64,000 nt of DNA from Adiantum capillus-veneris. Its lineage: Eukaryota; Streptophyta; Polypodiopsida; Polypodiales; Pteridaceae. The stretch is from contig CM043966.1 in assembly GCA_014529385.2 (NCBI GenBank), positions 143,516,711 through 143,580,710 of the forward strand, written 5' to 3'. Position 1 is the stretch's first letter. Each line of letters starts with the position of its first letter. This document shows positions 9,876 to 20,398 of the stretch, piece by piece. Position numbers and translations under genes: made by a program. The notes below the pieces were generated by a model. That model had not been told where the DNA came from. It ran no database searches and saw nothing but the letters and a program-made list of their open reading frames with translations.

Positions 9876-10815
9876 CTACATTTTCAGCCATATGTGGTGC
9901 ATCTTGAGGGTCAAAAATATCCCTAACAGGTGGTTGGTCATGTTGAAATTTGACCCTTTTATGGTCATGCTTTGAGGCACAATTGTTTTGAAGCATCCTT
10001 GCCTTATTAAAAACAACATCCCGATTGTGTACAACCCTTTTGAGCTGAGGTAACCAAATCCTGTAACCCATTTCGCCTTCTCACCATATCCCATGAAAAG
10101 GCCTTTAATGGATTTGGCATCTAGTTTACTCCTCAACTCGGGTTTGACATGCACAAAAGCCTCGCAACCAAAAATGCGTAAGTGATCATATGAAGTAGGT
10201 TTGCCAGACCAAACCTCTTCAGGGATGTCACCTTTCAAAGACATGTGAGGGGATCGATTGCATATATGCACTGCAGTTTTCAAAGCTTCTTCCCAAAATT
10301 CATGAGAGAGATTAGCTGTGGACAACATGCATCTCACCCTCTCACAAAGTGTCCTATTGAATCTTTCAGCCACACCATTAGAAGAGGGGCTGTATGGCAC
10401 AATAAGCTCTCTCTTAATGCCTAAATTTTCACAAAATTTGTTAAATTCAGCACTTGTGAACTTCCCCCCATTGTCCGTACGTAAGCATTTTAGCTTTCTA
10501 CATGTTTGGGTGGTCACAAATGCATGAAATCTCTTAAACGCAGCAAAGGCTTCATCCTTAGATTTAAGCAAATAAACCCAAATTTTTCTAGAATGATCAT
10601 CAACAAAGGAGACAAAATAGCATGCACCTCCCATAGACTTAGTAGGCATTCTACATACATCAGAATGTACAAGATCAAGCACACAAGATTTACGAGAGAT
10701 ACCAAAGTAATAAGAACGTTTTACTTGCTTGCCATATTGACATTCATTACAAAAGTCAAGCTTTGTGCCTTTAGCATCAAGCTTGTTCAAAAAACAAAGT
10801 TTAGAAAGGCCCTTT
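9876..10815 (-). pseudogene. Copia C integrase core
   Basis: A minus-strand frame of about 300 residues with the end of the zinc-binding part (CNECQYGKQ) and the rve catalytic core. The D,D,E residues appear in DLVHSDVC, LRTDNGGKF and NGVAERFNRTL. It continues to the FGCEAFVHV and KGLFMGYGEKAKW segments usual downstream of the core. It would join element cDNA to the genome. The frame changes near its ends (about 9876 and 10800), so it is probably not expressed as part of an intact polyprotein. Confidence 0.88.
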
Positions 10816-11273
10816 TAGCTCATATGGCCAAGCCTCTTGTGCCACAACTCCATGTGAGAGTTAATTTCAGCCAATGCAATAAACTTGCCCAACACGGCCT
10901 TTCCATGCATGCAGTAAAGTGTCCCTTTCTTTGTGCCCTTTACAATCAGCCTTGAGCATTTATTCATTTTCCATGATCCTCTCTCAAACAAGATGCTGTA
11001 ACCATGCATATCCATCTGACCAACAAAAAGCAGACTCTTCTTGATTCCCGGCACATATCTAACATCATGCAAGACAAGCTCATTTGTGCCATCTATGGAG
11101 AGATGCACAGTGCCAATACCCTCAATGGAACATGCATGATTGTTTCCAAGGTATACATTGCCACGCTTGCCTGCATCAAAAGTAGAGAAACACTCCTTGA
11201 TAGGAGTCACATGAAATGAAGCACAAGAATCAACAATCCAAGTCTGGGATAATGCATCATTGACAGTCAACAA
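10815..11273 (-). pseudogene. Copia C protease and pre-integrase region
   Basis: A minus-strand frame of 152 residues. WIVDSCASFHVTP is the active-site region of a Copia aspartic protease, normally DSGAS; here the glycine of the catalytic triad is a cysteine. It is followed by VYLGNNHACSIEGIGTV and LHDVRYVPGIKKSLLFVGQ, then the GAG-pre-integrase signature ELWHKRLGHMS. The Gly-to-Cys change would be expected to damage the protease. Confidence 0.85.
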
Positions 11274-12354
11274 AGCATCAATAAGATCACTCTTGGTGAT
11301 TGCATGTCCTGTGAATGAACATTAAGAGAGGCATCAATGTCATAAGCATCATCATCTGACAAAGTGGCACACAAGATGTCCTCTACATCTGACAGCTCCT
11401 CAATCACAACACTAGAAGCCACATTGGCCTTCTCTTTGTCCTTTGAGCTATCCTGTGCATCTGTCTTGACTTCCTTCTCCTCTTTCTTTTTGTCTCCGCC
11501 ATTCTTTTTCTGTTCTAACTCGGCTTTGTAGTACTTGCAATCGGGTTTCTTGTGACCTTTCCTGCCACACTGATAGCAAGTCACATCACCCTTGCCTTTG
11601 CTGCCATTTCCCCTTTCCTTACTCTTACTCTTACTCTTACTCCTTTGTACATAGGCATTCTTCTTTTTTGTCCTGCCTCTAACCATGTTGGCAGAGCTGC
11701 CTCCCTCTCCACTTGCTTTCCTCCTGATTTCCTCATTTAAGATAGAACCCCTAACACCATCAAATGTCAAATTGGGGTTATTGGACAATGAAACCACCAA
11801 TGTTTCCCATGACTCATAAGCAAGAAGATAGCTTTCAGCTTATCATCAAAAGGGGGCAAGCCTGAATCCTGTAACTGCGACAAAGTACCTGCAAATAACG
11901 ACAAGTGCTCTGCAGCGCTCTTGGACTCATCTAGTTGCATGCCAACAAGTTTTCGCATCAAATGCACTTGGTTGACAGGCGTTGTATTCTCATACATTCC
12001 CTTTAACTTCTCCCACACATCAAAAGTACTTGTGAGACCTTTCACATCAATGACTGTCTCATCGGTCATGGCCATTTTAATATATGTAACAGCCTTCCTG
12101 TTCAGGCTAACCCATGCTTCATCCGTCATATTCTGTGGCTTTATCTGTTCAAGTGCCCCTTCACAATCCTTAAGAAATAGGATTCCCTGGATCCTGTCTT
12201 TCCAAAGATCGAAACCTGTTCCATCGAACCTCCTAATCTCGAAGAGATTCTTCACATCCGAAGAAGATGAAGTTGCACGAATAAGAGGGCTAATACGCTG
12301 AATTTTTGGGCAAAATGCACAAAAACCGGAGTATAGCCTCACTGAGGTGTGCAC
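11267..12354 (-). pseudogene. Copia C gag with zinc knuckle
   Basis: Two overlapping minus-strand frames. The first (12354-11767) is a UBN2-type Copia gag: RRFDGTGFDLWKDRIQGIL, then VWEKLKGMYENTTPVNQVHLMRKL. A frameshift near 11800 moves into the second frame (11800-11267). That frame has a lysine/serine-rich linker, the knuckle CYQCGRKGHKKPDC (CX2CX4HX4C) and an acidic tail leading into the protease. In a working element this is the capsid-nucleocapsid protein. Confidence 0.85.
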
Positions 12355-13010
12355 TACAGCTCCAAATGGTCACATGAGCAATTTGGGGCAAAATAAGTCG
12401 ATTTAGGCACAAAAAACAATTTCGGAAATTTATGCGCAGGAAATTTCAGCGAGCGAATTTGTGCTCAAAAACAACAATTTTAGTTGTTTTTAACCTCACA
12501 GAACATACATAAGGCTATTGCACAGCCTTTAGAAGCATGCAAGAGCAAAAGCCCCAATTTGTAGCATTAAATTGTATGAAATTGAGCCACAAATGGTCAT
12601 ACATAGCCAAACTTTGTCAAACGTGCGTAGATTGCTTCAATTCGCACTTCCCCCCAATGTAGTCGCATCATAAAAACACTTGCAAAATCCTGCGTAAATC
12701 TGAAATTTGCTGAAAACACCTGTTTTAGGACCTGTTTTTCGGCAATTTCAGTGTTTTCGGGTAGCGTGAACTTAGCAAAAGTGTTCCCACATCTTAATAC
12801 ATCATTTGCAAAACCTGTATTTTGCTGTCATAACCTGTAATTTGCTAGTTTTGACCTAATTTCAGCCTGTTTTATGTCAATTTGACTTGCCGGGAGCTTT
12901 CTAGTTCAGGGGACGAGTCCTTTGGTGATGAATTTACAAAATCTCGCGTGAAAGTTGAACTCCTTGGCTGAAAATCAGCGTTTGCAGGTTTGGGAGCAAA
13001 CCCTAATTGG
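12355..13010 (-). other. Copia C 5' leader
   Basis: A non-coding leader between the primer site and gag on the minus strand. It is A/T-rich and contains several TTTCAGC/GCTGAAA words and an AGCGTTTGCAG word, resembling the motif crowd in the LTRs of the unrelated B family. Confidence 0.6.
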
Positions 13011-13022
13011 GCTCTGATACCA
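13011..13022 (-). other. Primer binding site of Copia C
   Basis: The plus-strand GCTCTGATACCA is the complement of TGGTATCAGAGC, two bases inside the 5' LTR. It sets the minus orientation. Confidence 0.9.
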
Positions 13023-13024
13023 GT

Positions 13025-13272
13025 TGATGAGCGCGCGGTGGTGTGTGCAAGTGATAGAGCACGCGAATATGTGCAGGCCTTGAGGCTTGAAGCGGAGGCA
13101 CTCTGGTACAGAAGGGAAGCGCTAGCAGAACGAAGAGGGAGAGAGAGAGAGCTCACGTTTTTGGGGAAACTCAATAAGTGAGTTTTGGGTTTTTCCACTT
13201 TTATTATAAGTGACCTTCTAGACAAAGTATAAAAATGTACAAAAAGAGGTTATTTAGGCCTTTAACCCAACA
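13025..13272 (-). repeat. 5' LTR of Copia C
   Basis: 248 bp, matching 4440-4712 but lacking about 25 bp near 13210. Minus-strand ends are TGTTGGGTT and GCTCATCA. Beyond it, element B resumes with CACCAAGCATGGGC. Confidence 0.9.
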
Positions 13273-13765
13273 ACACCAAGCATGGGCATTTCCGTTGTGA
13301 ATTGCCACAATTGATTGCTTTAGATCAGAAGAGAAAGATTCGATCTCATTGTTTGCGTGTGTGTGGTGAACGGTTTGGCACTCTGTCTCTTTGTTCATCT
13401 ACATTGCATGCACAGTCTTTGAGGAAGACAATATTTTTTCCAGTCACTTTACATGGAATAGGTATCTTCATGGTTTTGTGTTGGAAATGGGTTCAGGAAT
13501 TTTCAGCCATGGAGATTCTTGAAGAAGAAAGAAGCATGACACTCGACGAAGTTGAAACATTGAAGGAGCCACAAAAGACTTTGTGTCGCTTTCGGCGTGG
13601 CCCAGAGAAGCAAGCGTTGCAGACCTTTATGAAGTTCAAGTAGTGTACGACCCACACATCTGAGTGGGCCGGCGAAGAGTCTCTTCCAAGATTCCGGATG
13701 CTATTGGCGATCTCCCTCGACGCCATACAGTTCGGTACCAGTACCTCACTTTGAAAAGGAGGGGA
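13273..13765 (+). other. Element B 3' internal region, right part
   Basis: Continues the unknown 3' frame of the family (113 residues open at 13302-13643: HFRC-type start region, then KRKIRSHCLRVCGERFG). It is followed by LDEVETLKEPQKTLCRFRRGP and ends with the polypurine tract AAAAGGAGGGGA (to 13765). It matches 6898-7376 of D. Confidence 0.75.
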
Positions 13766-14971
13766 TGTCACGAGGCACATCCTACCCTATGTGTCCGTGG
13801 ACAAGCTACAACACGACAAGGGTTCAGTCAGTTTAGATTTAGAAGTGATCTGACACACGTGACACATCCTACCCTATGTGTCCGTGGACAAGCTACAGTA
13901 CGACAAGGGTTCAACCAGTCTAGATTTGGAAGTGATCTGACACTTTTGTGAGTTTGTTCGCAGACCGTGCATGTCCAGACACTTAGTGTCGATGCATATC
14001 CTCTGGTTGCACACAGCATGATCATAAGCATTCTCATCAGAATCCATCAGAATCCTTCAGGGGAATTTTCCAGTGCATTTAGCCTATTTTCCCTATTTTT
14101 GACATTTTTCACTTATTATTTTTAAGTGACTTTTGTTGGAAAGTAGGTAGGGCAAATTGAGTAAGTTTGTATATAAGCAAACCTAAACTAGCACTAATTA
14201 GCAGAAGAGGCAGCAGGAGCCAAAGCTCAACAGGCAACTTCTCACAAGAACCCCCTTGATGGTTTCTAGCGTTTTTGATCACCATCGCCTGCAATCCCAT
14301 TGCTTGGCGTTTTTAGCAGATCTTCACCGCCGGGCAATCACAAGACCTAGCTTTTTCAGTAGAACATCCATCGCTAAGCTTCATCAAGCCTAACGTTTTT
14401 TATCCAAGCATTGTCCGCTACAGATTTCAGCCTTTGGCGATTTGCAGCAGTCCATTTTCAGCCTCTTTTCTTTAGCCATTTCAGCCCCAACACAGTAGCA
14501 GATTTTCAGCCATAAAGTCCAGCAAAGGCACCGTTTTCTCTTGCGTTTTCAGCCGCAGGAGAATTCGGCCTATCAGCGTTTTTGGACAACAGATAAAGAG
14601 TAGCAGATTTCAGCCATAGCGTCGGTCTCGTCATCCCCGTCGTCGACATCGACCTAGCCTAGATTGCATCAGTCACATGCATTCAGTTTGTACCGGTTTG
14701 TGCAATCAGTAGTAGACCACTCTCGCCGAAACAAGAGTGGGGCCTTCGGAGGAGGGTTTTACAACATCTCTGGTGTCGTATTCTCTTCTCTCTCTATCTC
14801 TCAGTCTCATACAGTTTCACGCACAATGTCCATTCATTTTGTTTGTGTTCATTGCACTCTCTCATTAAGAACGGAAGGCTCTCCCTTCCATAAGAACAAA
14901 AGGAACCTTGAGCACAGTTGAGAGCACTCATCTTGAGCAAAGTTCAAGCATTCATTCCGCTGCACCTAACA
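13766..14971 (+). repeat. 3' LTR of element B, with an 87-bp tandem duplication
   Basis: 1206 bp, starting TGTCACGAGGCACATCC and ending CTGCACCTAACA, followed by the CAAAA target duplicate. Unlike the 5' LTR it contains a tandem repeat of its own start: 13769-13855 and 13856-13942, period 87 bp. It also lacks part of the region after CTTGATGGTTT that the 5' LTR has. TATA box at 14170-14177. Confidence 0.9.
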
Positions 14972-14976
14972 CAAAA

Positions 14977-15898
14977 GCAATGACACGATCATTTTGCATG
15001 AAAACACCACCTGATGCTTGATCAGAAGCATCAGTTATCACATCAAATGGTCGAATAGGATCTGCAATTGCTAAGACAGGTGTTGTTGTCAAAGCATGCT
15101 TGAGTTTATTGAAAGACTTTTCTGCTTCAGGAGTCCAATGTAGTTTATCCGTTTTTGTCAATTTCGTTAGAGGAGAAGCAATATCTGAGAACTTATGGAC
15201 TTTGGTGTGATAAAAATTAGCAAGACCCAAGAAAGATCGCACATTTGTAATAGTGAGAGGTAAAGGCCAGTCAACAATGACCTTAATCTTCTTTGGATCT
15301 ACAACAATCCCTGTAGCAGAAATCACATGTCCAAGGTATTCCACGTGATCCTTGAAAAACTCCCTTTTTTTCTTGTTTATGTACAATACATTTGTACGTA
15401 ATGTCTCAAAGACAATCTGCAAGTGTTCTTTGTGATCTGCCATGGTTTTACTCAAGACAAGGATGTCGTCGAGGTACACGATCACAAATTTATCCAAATA
15501 AGGGCCAAAAATTTCATTCATCAAGGTCATGAAGGTTGCCGGGGCATTGGTTAACCCAAAAGGAATGACCAGAAATTCATAATGACCATACTTTGTCTGA
15601 AAAGCTATTTTGTATTCATCGCCAATTCTAATGCGAATCTGGTGATAACCTGACTTCAGATAGATCTTGGAATAGACCCTTGAACCCAATAGTTGATCAA
15701 AGAGTTCATCGATGAGAGGTAAAGGAAATTTGTTTTTTATCGTCAGCTTATTGAGAGCACGATAATCAATGCAAAGACGCATGGAGCCATCCTTCTTTTT
15801 TACCAATAAGACTGGAGCGCCAAAAGGACTTTTGCTGGGATAGATATGACCTTTATCCAATAAATTGTCGTTGAATTTCTTGAGATTCTGAATATGAA
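14977..15898 (-). pseudogene. Gypsy element A reverse transcriptase
   Basis: The minus-strand frame 15860-14977 is an intact-looking Ty3/Gypsy [24 protein letters not shown], the YHQIRIR region, GYHEF-type [15 protein letters not shown], the catalytic [26 protein letters not shown], and the start of RNase H ([15 protein letters not shown]). It breaks at VIAF, where element B was inserted, and continues at 372 on the left of B. In function it would copy element RNA. Residues after 14972 in this frame belong to B. Confidence 0.9.
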
Positions 15899-16200
15899 AC
15901 GCGATAAGGAGCTCGAACTGGAGGAGGTTGTTCGGGAATCAAATCGATTGTATGATCCACAGGACGACGAGGAGGTAATGTAGTTGGGAGCTCATCTGGA
16001 AATAAGTCCATGAATGGTTGAAAGAAGGACTGTTGCAAGTAAGCAGTGGGTGATGTTGAGGATTTTGGTGTTTCTTCCGTTTCTGCTTCTTTTTCTCACA
16101 ACATAACCAAGGCTGTTGCACAATCACGCTTGCGAACCAAACGCTTAACTTGTTGTCACAAGACGGGCACCACGTGCCAATAGAAAAGAATAGACTGAAC
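15853..16200 (-). pseudogene. Gypsy element A region upstream of RT
   Basis: The minus-strand sequence encodes the linker before the RT fingers ([20 protein letters not shown], then ESQEIQRQ), with a frame change near 15880. Upstream is a poorly conserved stretch up to the break at 16200, where element E begins. The protease, gag and 5' LTR of A are not found to the right of E. Confidence 0.7.
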
Positions 16201-18674
16201 TGTTAGGTGCAACGGAATGAATGTTTGAACTTTGCTCAAGATGAGTGCTTTGAACTGTGCTCAAGGTTCCTTTTACTTACGGAAGGGAGAGCCTTCTGTT
16301 CCTTTAGTGAGAGAGTGCAATGGACACAAACAAAGTGAATGGACACTGTGAATGGAAGTATATGAGACTGAGAGATAGAGAGAGAAGAGAATACGACACC
16401 AGAGACGTAAAACCCTCCTTCGAAGGCCCCACTCTCGTCGGCGAGAGTGGTCTACTATTGATTGCACAAATCTCTACAATGCTTGGACTTGCCGACGATG
16501 TCGACGACGATGAGGATGACGACGAGACGGACTGAAATTTGGAAACTCTAAGGGCTGAAATCTGCAAATCTTCTATCTGCTGAATTCTGACTCTATGTCG
16601 ATGACGACGGCGATGACGACGATGCAACGACGACGCGCTGAAAACGCAGATGCTGAAATCTGCGTTTTCCGGGCTGAAACTGTAAACCTTGCGGAAACTG
16701 ACCGTGCGGCGAGAAACTGCTGCAAGAAGGTGAGATCTGTGAGGTTCGGGACTTGATCTGCGGTGTCTAAGGGTGAGCATGAGAAGAGGCAGCAGGAGCC
16801 CAAGCTCAACAGGCAACTTCTCAGCAAGAACCTTGGTGGCATTGTCTCCTCCAAGCAAAGACCCCTAGCGTTTCCATCATCAAGCATCCTCGCAAGGCAT
16901 ACTCAGCCCTAGCGTTTCTCCTCCTAGCCTCATCGCCATACAGTCCCAGTCTCTAGCGTTTTTCCTCCAAGAATGCTCTGCAGCCTTGGCGTTTTTCACA
17001 AGACCTAGCGTTTCCAGATTTGCAGCCTCAGCCATGGCGATTTTCAGCAGATGATGACCTGCAGTTTTCAGCCCTAAAGATCAACAGTTTTCAGCCATGA
17101 AGACCAGCAAGGGCAGCGTTTTTTCTTGCGTTTTCAGCCGCAGCAGAATTCAGCCTATCAGCATTTTTGGACAGCAGATAAAGAGTAGCAGATTTCAGCC
17201 ATAGCGTCGGTCTCGTCATCCCGGTCGTCGACATCGACCTAGCCTAGACTTGCATCAGTCATATGCATCCTCATTGTACCAGTTTGTGCAATCAATAGTA
17301 GACCACTCTCGCCGACGAGAGTGGGGCCTTCAGAGGAGGGTTTTACGTCTTTGGTGTCGTATTCTCTTCTCTCTCTATCTCTCAGTCTCATACACTTCCA
17401 TTCACAGTGTCCATTCACTTTGTTTGTGTCCATTGCACTCTCTCACTAAAGGAACGGAAGGCTCTCCCTTCCGTAAGTAAAAGGAACCTTGAGCATAGTT
17501 CGGAGCACTCATCTTGAGCTTTTACTTACGGAAGCAAGAGCCTTCCGTTCCTTTAGTGAGAGAGTGCAATGGACACAAACAAAGTGAATGGACACTGTGA
17601 ATGGAAGTGTATGAGACTGAGAGATAGAGAGAGACGAGAATTCGACACCAGAGACGTAAAACCCTCCTCCGAATGCCCCACTCTCGTCGGCGAGAGTGGT
17701 CTCCTATTGATTGCACAAATCTCTACAATGCTTGGACTTGACGACGATGAGGACGACGACGAGACGGGCTGAAATCTGGAAACTCTAAGGGCTGAAATCT
17801 GCAAGTCTTCTATCTGCTGAATTCTGACTCTATGTCCATGACGACGGCGATGAGGACGATGCAATGACGACACGCTGAAAACGCAGATGCTGAAATCTGC
17901 GTTTTCCGGGCTGAAACTGTAAACCTTGCGGAAACTGACGGTGCGGCGAGGAACTGCTGCGGGAAGGTGAGATCTGCGAGGTTCATGACTTGATCTGCGG
18001 TGTCCAAGGGCTGAAAACTGAAAACACTGGTTCTAGGGATGATTCCGTCGCGAAGATCTGCAAAAACGCTGAGGAGTCAGGCTGATGCAAAAATGCTAGG
18101 GCTGATTTGTCTTGATCTGCAAAAACGCTGTTGATTTTCTGGTGCAAACTTCTAATGCTAGGGCTGATCTGTCTTCTGCTGTCTCGTCGGGAATCTGTAA
18201 GTGCAAAAACGCTGGCTGATCTGGGCCAAAAACGCTAGGCTTATGATGTGGAGCAAAAACGCTAGGCCTCTTGGGGGTTTTGCTGAGAAGTTGCCCGTTG
18301 AGCGTGTGCTCCTGTTGCCTCTTCTGCCAATTAGTGCTAGTCTAGGTTTGCTTATATACAAACTTACTCAATTTGCCCTACCTACTTTCCAACAAAAGTC
18401 ACTTAAAAATAATAAGTGAAAAATGTCAAAAATAGGTAAAATAGGCTAAATGCACTGGAAAATTCCCCTGAAGGATTTTGATGGGAATGCTTATGATCAT
18501 GCTGTGTGCAACCAGAGGATATGCATCTACACTAAGTGACTGGTCATGCACGGTCTGCGAACAGACTCACAAAAGTGCCAGATTACTTCTAAATGTAGAC
18601 TGACTGGACTGACTGAACCCTTGTCGTGCTGTAGCTTGTCCACGGACACATAGGGTTGGACGTGTCACGTGATA
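16201..18674 (-). repeat. 3' LTR of element E with an inverted internal segment
   Basis: 2.47 kb, twice the family length. It has three parts. 16201 to about 16770 is minus-strand U5/R with the true end (plus-strand TGTTAGGTGC). About 16785-17518 is a plus-strand copy of the corresponding R/U5 segment, from GAAGAGGCAGCAGGAGC to ACTCATCTTGAGC. 17519-18674 is a minus-strand LTR lacking only its last 60 bp or so. Parts 1 and 3 match each other over about 500 bp as direct repeats. The minus-strand TATA box is at 18351-18358. The LTR start reads TATCACGTGACACG, a change from TGTCAC. Confidence 0.8.
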
Positions 18675-18689
18675 TCCCCTCCTTTTCAA

Positions 18690-19430
18690 AGTGAGGTACT
18701 GGTACCGAATTGTATGGCGTCGAGGGAGATCGCCAATAATATCCGGAATCCTGGAAAGGACTCTTCGCCGGCCCACTCTGATGTGGGGGTCGTGCGGTAC
18801 TTGAACTTCATAAAGGTATGCAACGCTTGCTTTTTTTGGGCCGGGCCGAAAGCGACACAAAGTCTTTTGTGGCTCCTTCAATGCTTCAACTTCATCGAGA
18901 GTCATGCTTCTTTCTTCGTCAAGAATCTCCATGGCTGAAAATTCCCGAAACCACTCCCAACACAAAAACATGAACATACCCATTCAATGTAAAGTGAGTG
19001 GAAAAAATCTTGTCTTCTTAAAGACTGTGCATGCAATGTAGATGAACAAAGAGACAGAGTGCCAAACCGTTCACCACACACACGCATACAATGAGATCGA
19101 ATCTTTCTCTTAGGATCTAGAGCAATCAACTGTGGCAATTCACAACGGAAATGCCCATGCTTGGTGCTCATACTTCCTTGTGCTCTTTCTACAAATGTAT
19201 CATGCCAAGGAAGAGACACGGAATGTGACTTTCTTCAATGCATACTTTTCAGCTTTTCATGAACAATCCGCATACATTGTGCTCATTCATGAGTGAAACG
19301 TGCTCAACATACAATATGTCATGCCTAGGAAAAGGGATCACATAAAGACGATGACTAAAATACAAGAAACGATCACGAATGAAACACTCGTACAATGCGT
19401 GCATATGAATCATGCGAACATACAATACTT
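18690..19430 (-). pseudogene. Element E copy of the unknown 3' frame
   Basis: The minus-strand counterpart of 6652-7360 in D. Two open pieces remain: 18902-19219 (WHDTFVER, HGHFRCELPQLIALD, KIRSHCMRVCGERFG) and 18567-18983 (LDEVEALKEPQKTLCRFRPGPKK), linked by a frameshift near 18990. Its presence supports this frame as a family component. Confidence 0.55.
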
Positions 19431-19431
19431 C

Positions 19432-20022
19432 CTATGAGGGTTCTTTGGACCTAGGCTCGAGAGCCAAGATCGATTCTTCCTGAGGGGGTTCTTTGGACCT
19501 AGGCTCGAGAGCCAAGATCGATCCTTCGTGATTGATCGAATCTGCAACGAGGTCAGATTCGCTAGAAAAAGAATCAACTAACACATCATCCTTGTGAACA
19601 ATCACGTCATCTTCATGCAACTCATCATGCTTCTGAGAAATCACATCTTGATCATGCAAATCATCATGCTTGTCATTGTCATCCAAATCATCATGCTCAT
19701 CATTATCCTTCAAATCATCATGCTTATCATCATGCAAATCTTGTGTATCATGCTCTAAAGAAGATGAGACCGAGAGAGTCTCCTTCTCCTGAATCTGTGC
19801 GAAGTGCGCCTGCACAATAGAAAAGAGTCGCAAGAACTCTTTCATGTGTTGGTCGCTCTGTTCTTGTCTTGCTTTGGCTGCCTTTATTTCTGCTTCTCTT
19901 TCTGCTTTTCTTTCTGTGTGTGTGCGATCCATTTCTGCTTTTCTTTCTTTGCATTCACGATCAAATTCTACCATTCTTTCTGCTTGTCTTGCTTCGCGTT
20001 CTAACTTCCTTTCCATAAACAT
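19432..20022 (-). CDS. Element E fused coiled-coil and His/Asp-rich ORF
   Basis: 196 residues. The N-terminal half is almost all E, R, K and A (probable long charged helix; it corresponds to the E/R-rich start of B gag). The middle is the H/D/K-rich repeat block (KHDDLKDND type), and the C-terminus has two ILALEPRSKEP-like units. In B these two parts are separated by capsid, zinc knuckle and protease, so E carries an in-frame deletion that fuses them. Function unknown. Confidence 0.55.
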   Translation of the reverse strand: MFMERKLEREARQAERMVEFDRECKERKAEMDRTHTERKAEREAEIKAAKARQEQSDQHMKEFLRLFSIVQAHFAQIQEKETLSVSSSLEHDTQDLHDDKHDDLKDNDEHDDLDDNDKHDDLHDQDVISQKHDELHEDDVIVHKDDVLVDSFSSESDLVADSINHEGSILALEPRSKEPPQEESILALEPRSKEPS

Positions 20023-20297
20023 CTGTCCAAAGCCACCATAGGAGTTAGTGCAATCCTTGACGTAGATGGGGAAGGGGGAGGGTTGGAAAAGCCTCCTGGT
20101 GGGGAAAATTCTTCTTCGCCTCTCTCATGCTCATCACCTCCAAGCGAAGTATCCATTCCGCTTCGAGTGATGACCATCCATTGAAGTCTTGGGTTCTTGT
20201 GGTCTTTGGTTCTTAAGTTCACGAGGAACTTGGGTTCTTGAGTTCTTGAGGTTCTCTTTCGCTTGCAATCTGTGTTCGAGAAGGATCTTCTCGTCAC
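20023..20297 (-). pseudogene. Element E gag N-terminus
   Basis: Minus-strand frame with MVITRSGMDTS followed by an acidic/proline stretch (EEEFSPPGGFSNPPPSPSTS), matching the start of B gag at 1937. A frameshift near 20020 separates it from the coiled-coil frame. Confidence 0.65.
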
Positions 20298-20398
20298 CCG
20301 AGTTCTACTCTTTTCCGCGGGCGACCCCTTGGCGGCCTTGCGCTCACACCAAGGTTGCTTTTTCCCACCTCACGTCGATTGGCCGGCCGCTAAGTGCA

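Larger units (their letters stand above)
4440..13272 (-). mobile_element. Ty1/Copia element C, inserted in B and split by D
   Basis: A minus-strand Copia element with LTRs at 4440-4712 and 13025-13272, a tRNA-Met primer site and a polypurine tract, and the Copia order gag, protease, integrase, RT, RNase H. Net of D it is about 5.5 kb. The uninserted sequence is preserved in D near 6890. The flanks are gCACC on the left and aCACC on the right, so the target duplication is CACC with one more, mismatched, base. It is not functional: there are frameshifts in gag and RT, a stop in RT, and the 3.3-kb insertion D. Confidence 0.9.
373..14971 (+). mobile_element. LTR retrotransposon B (gag-protease only, pol-less), inserted in Gypsy A
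   Basis: A complete insertion bounded by direct LTRs that start TGTCAC and end CCTAACA, with a perfect 5-bp target duplication CAAAA at 368-372 and 14972-14976. Removing it rejoins the frame of Gypsy A. Its own sequence is about 5.8 kb, because Copia C (4440-13272) was inserted into it later. Internal order: PBS, leader, gag, zinc knuckle, protease, His/Asp-rich frame, unknown 3' open region, polypurine tract. No reverse transcriptase, RNase H or integrase is visible in this copy or in relatives D and E, so the family must be mobilised by another element's enzymes. It resembles the plant elements called TR-GAG or LARD. Confidence 0.85.

Noticed and set aside
16304-17873. Frames of up to 184 residues with serine-rich or histidine-rich stretches in the E LTR
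   Set aside because: They are translations of the CGTCGTCATC-rich LTR part in different orientations. The inverted structure explains their repetition.
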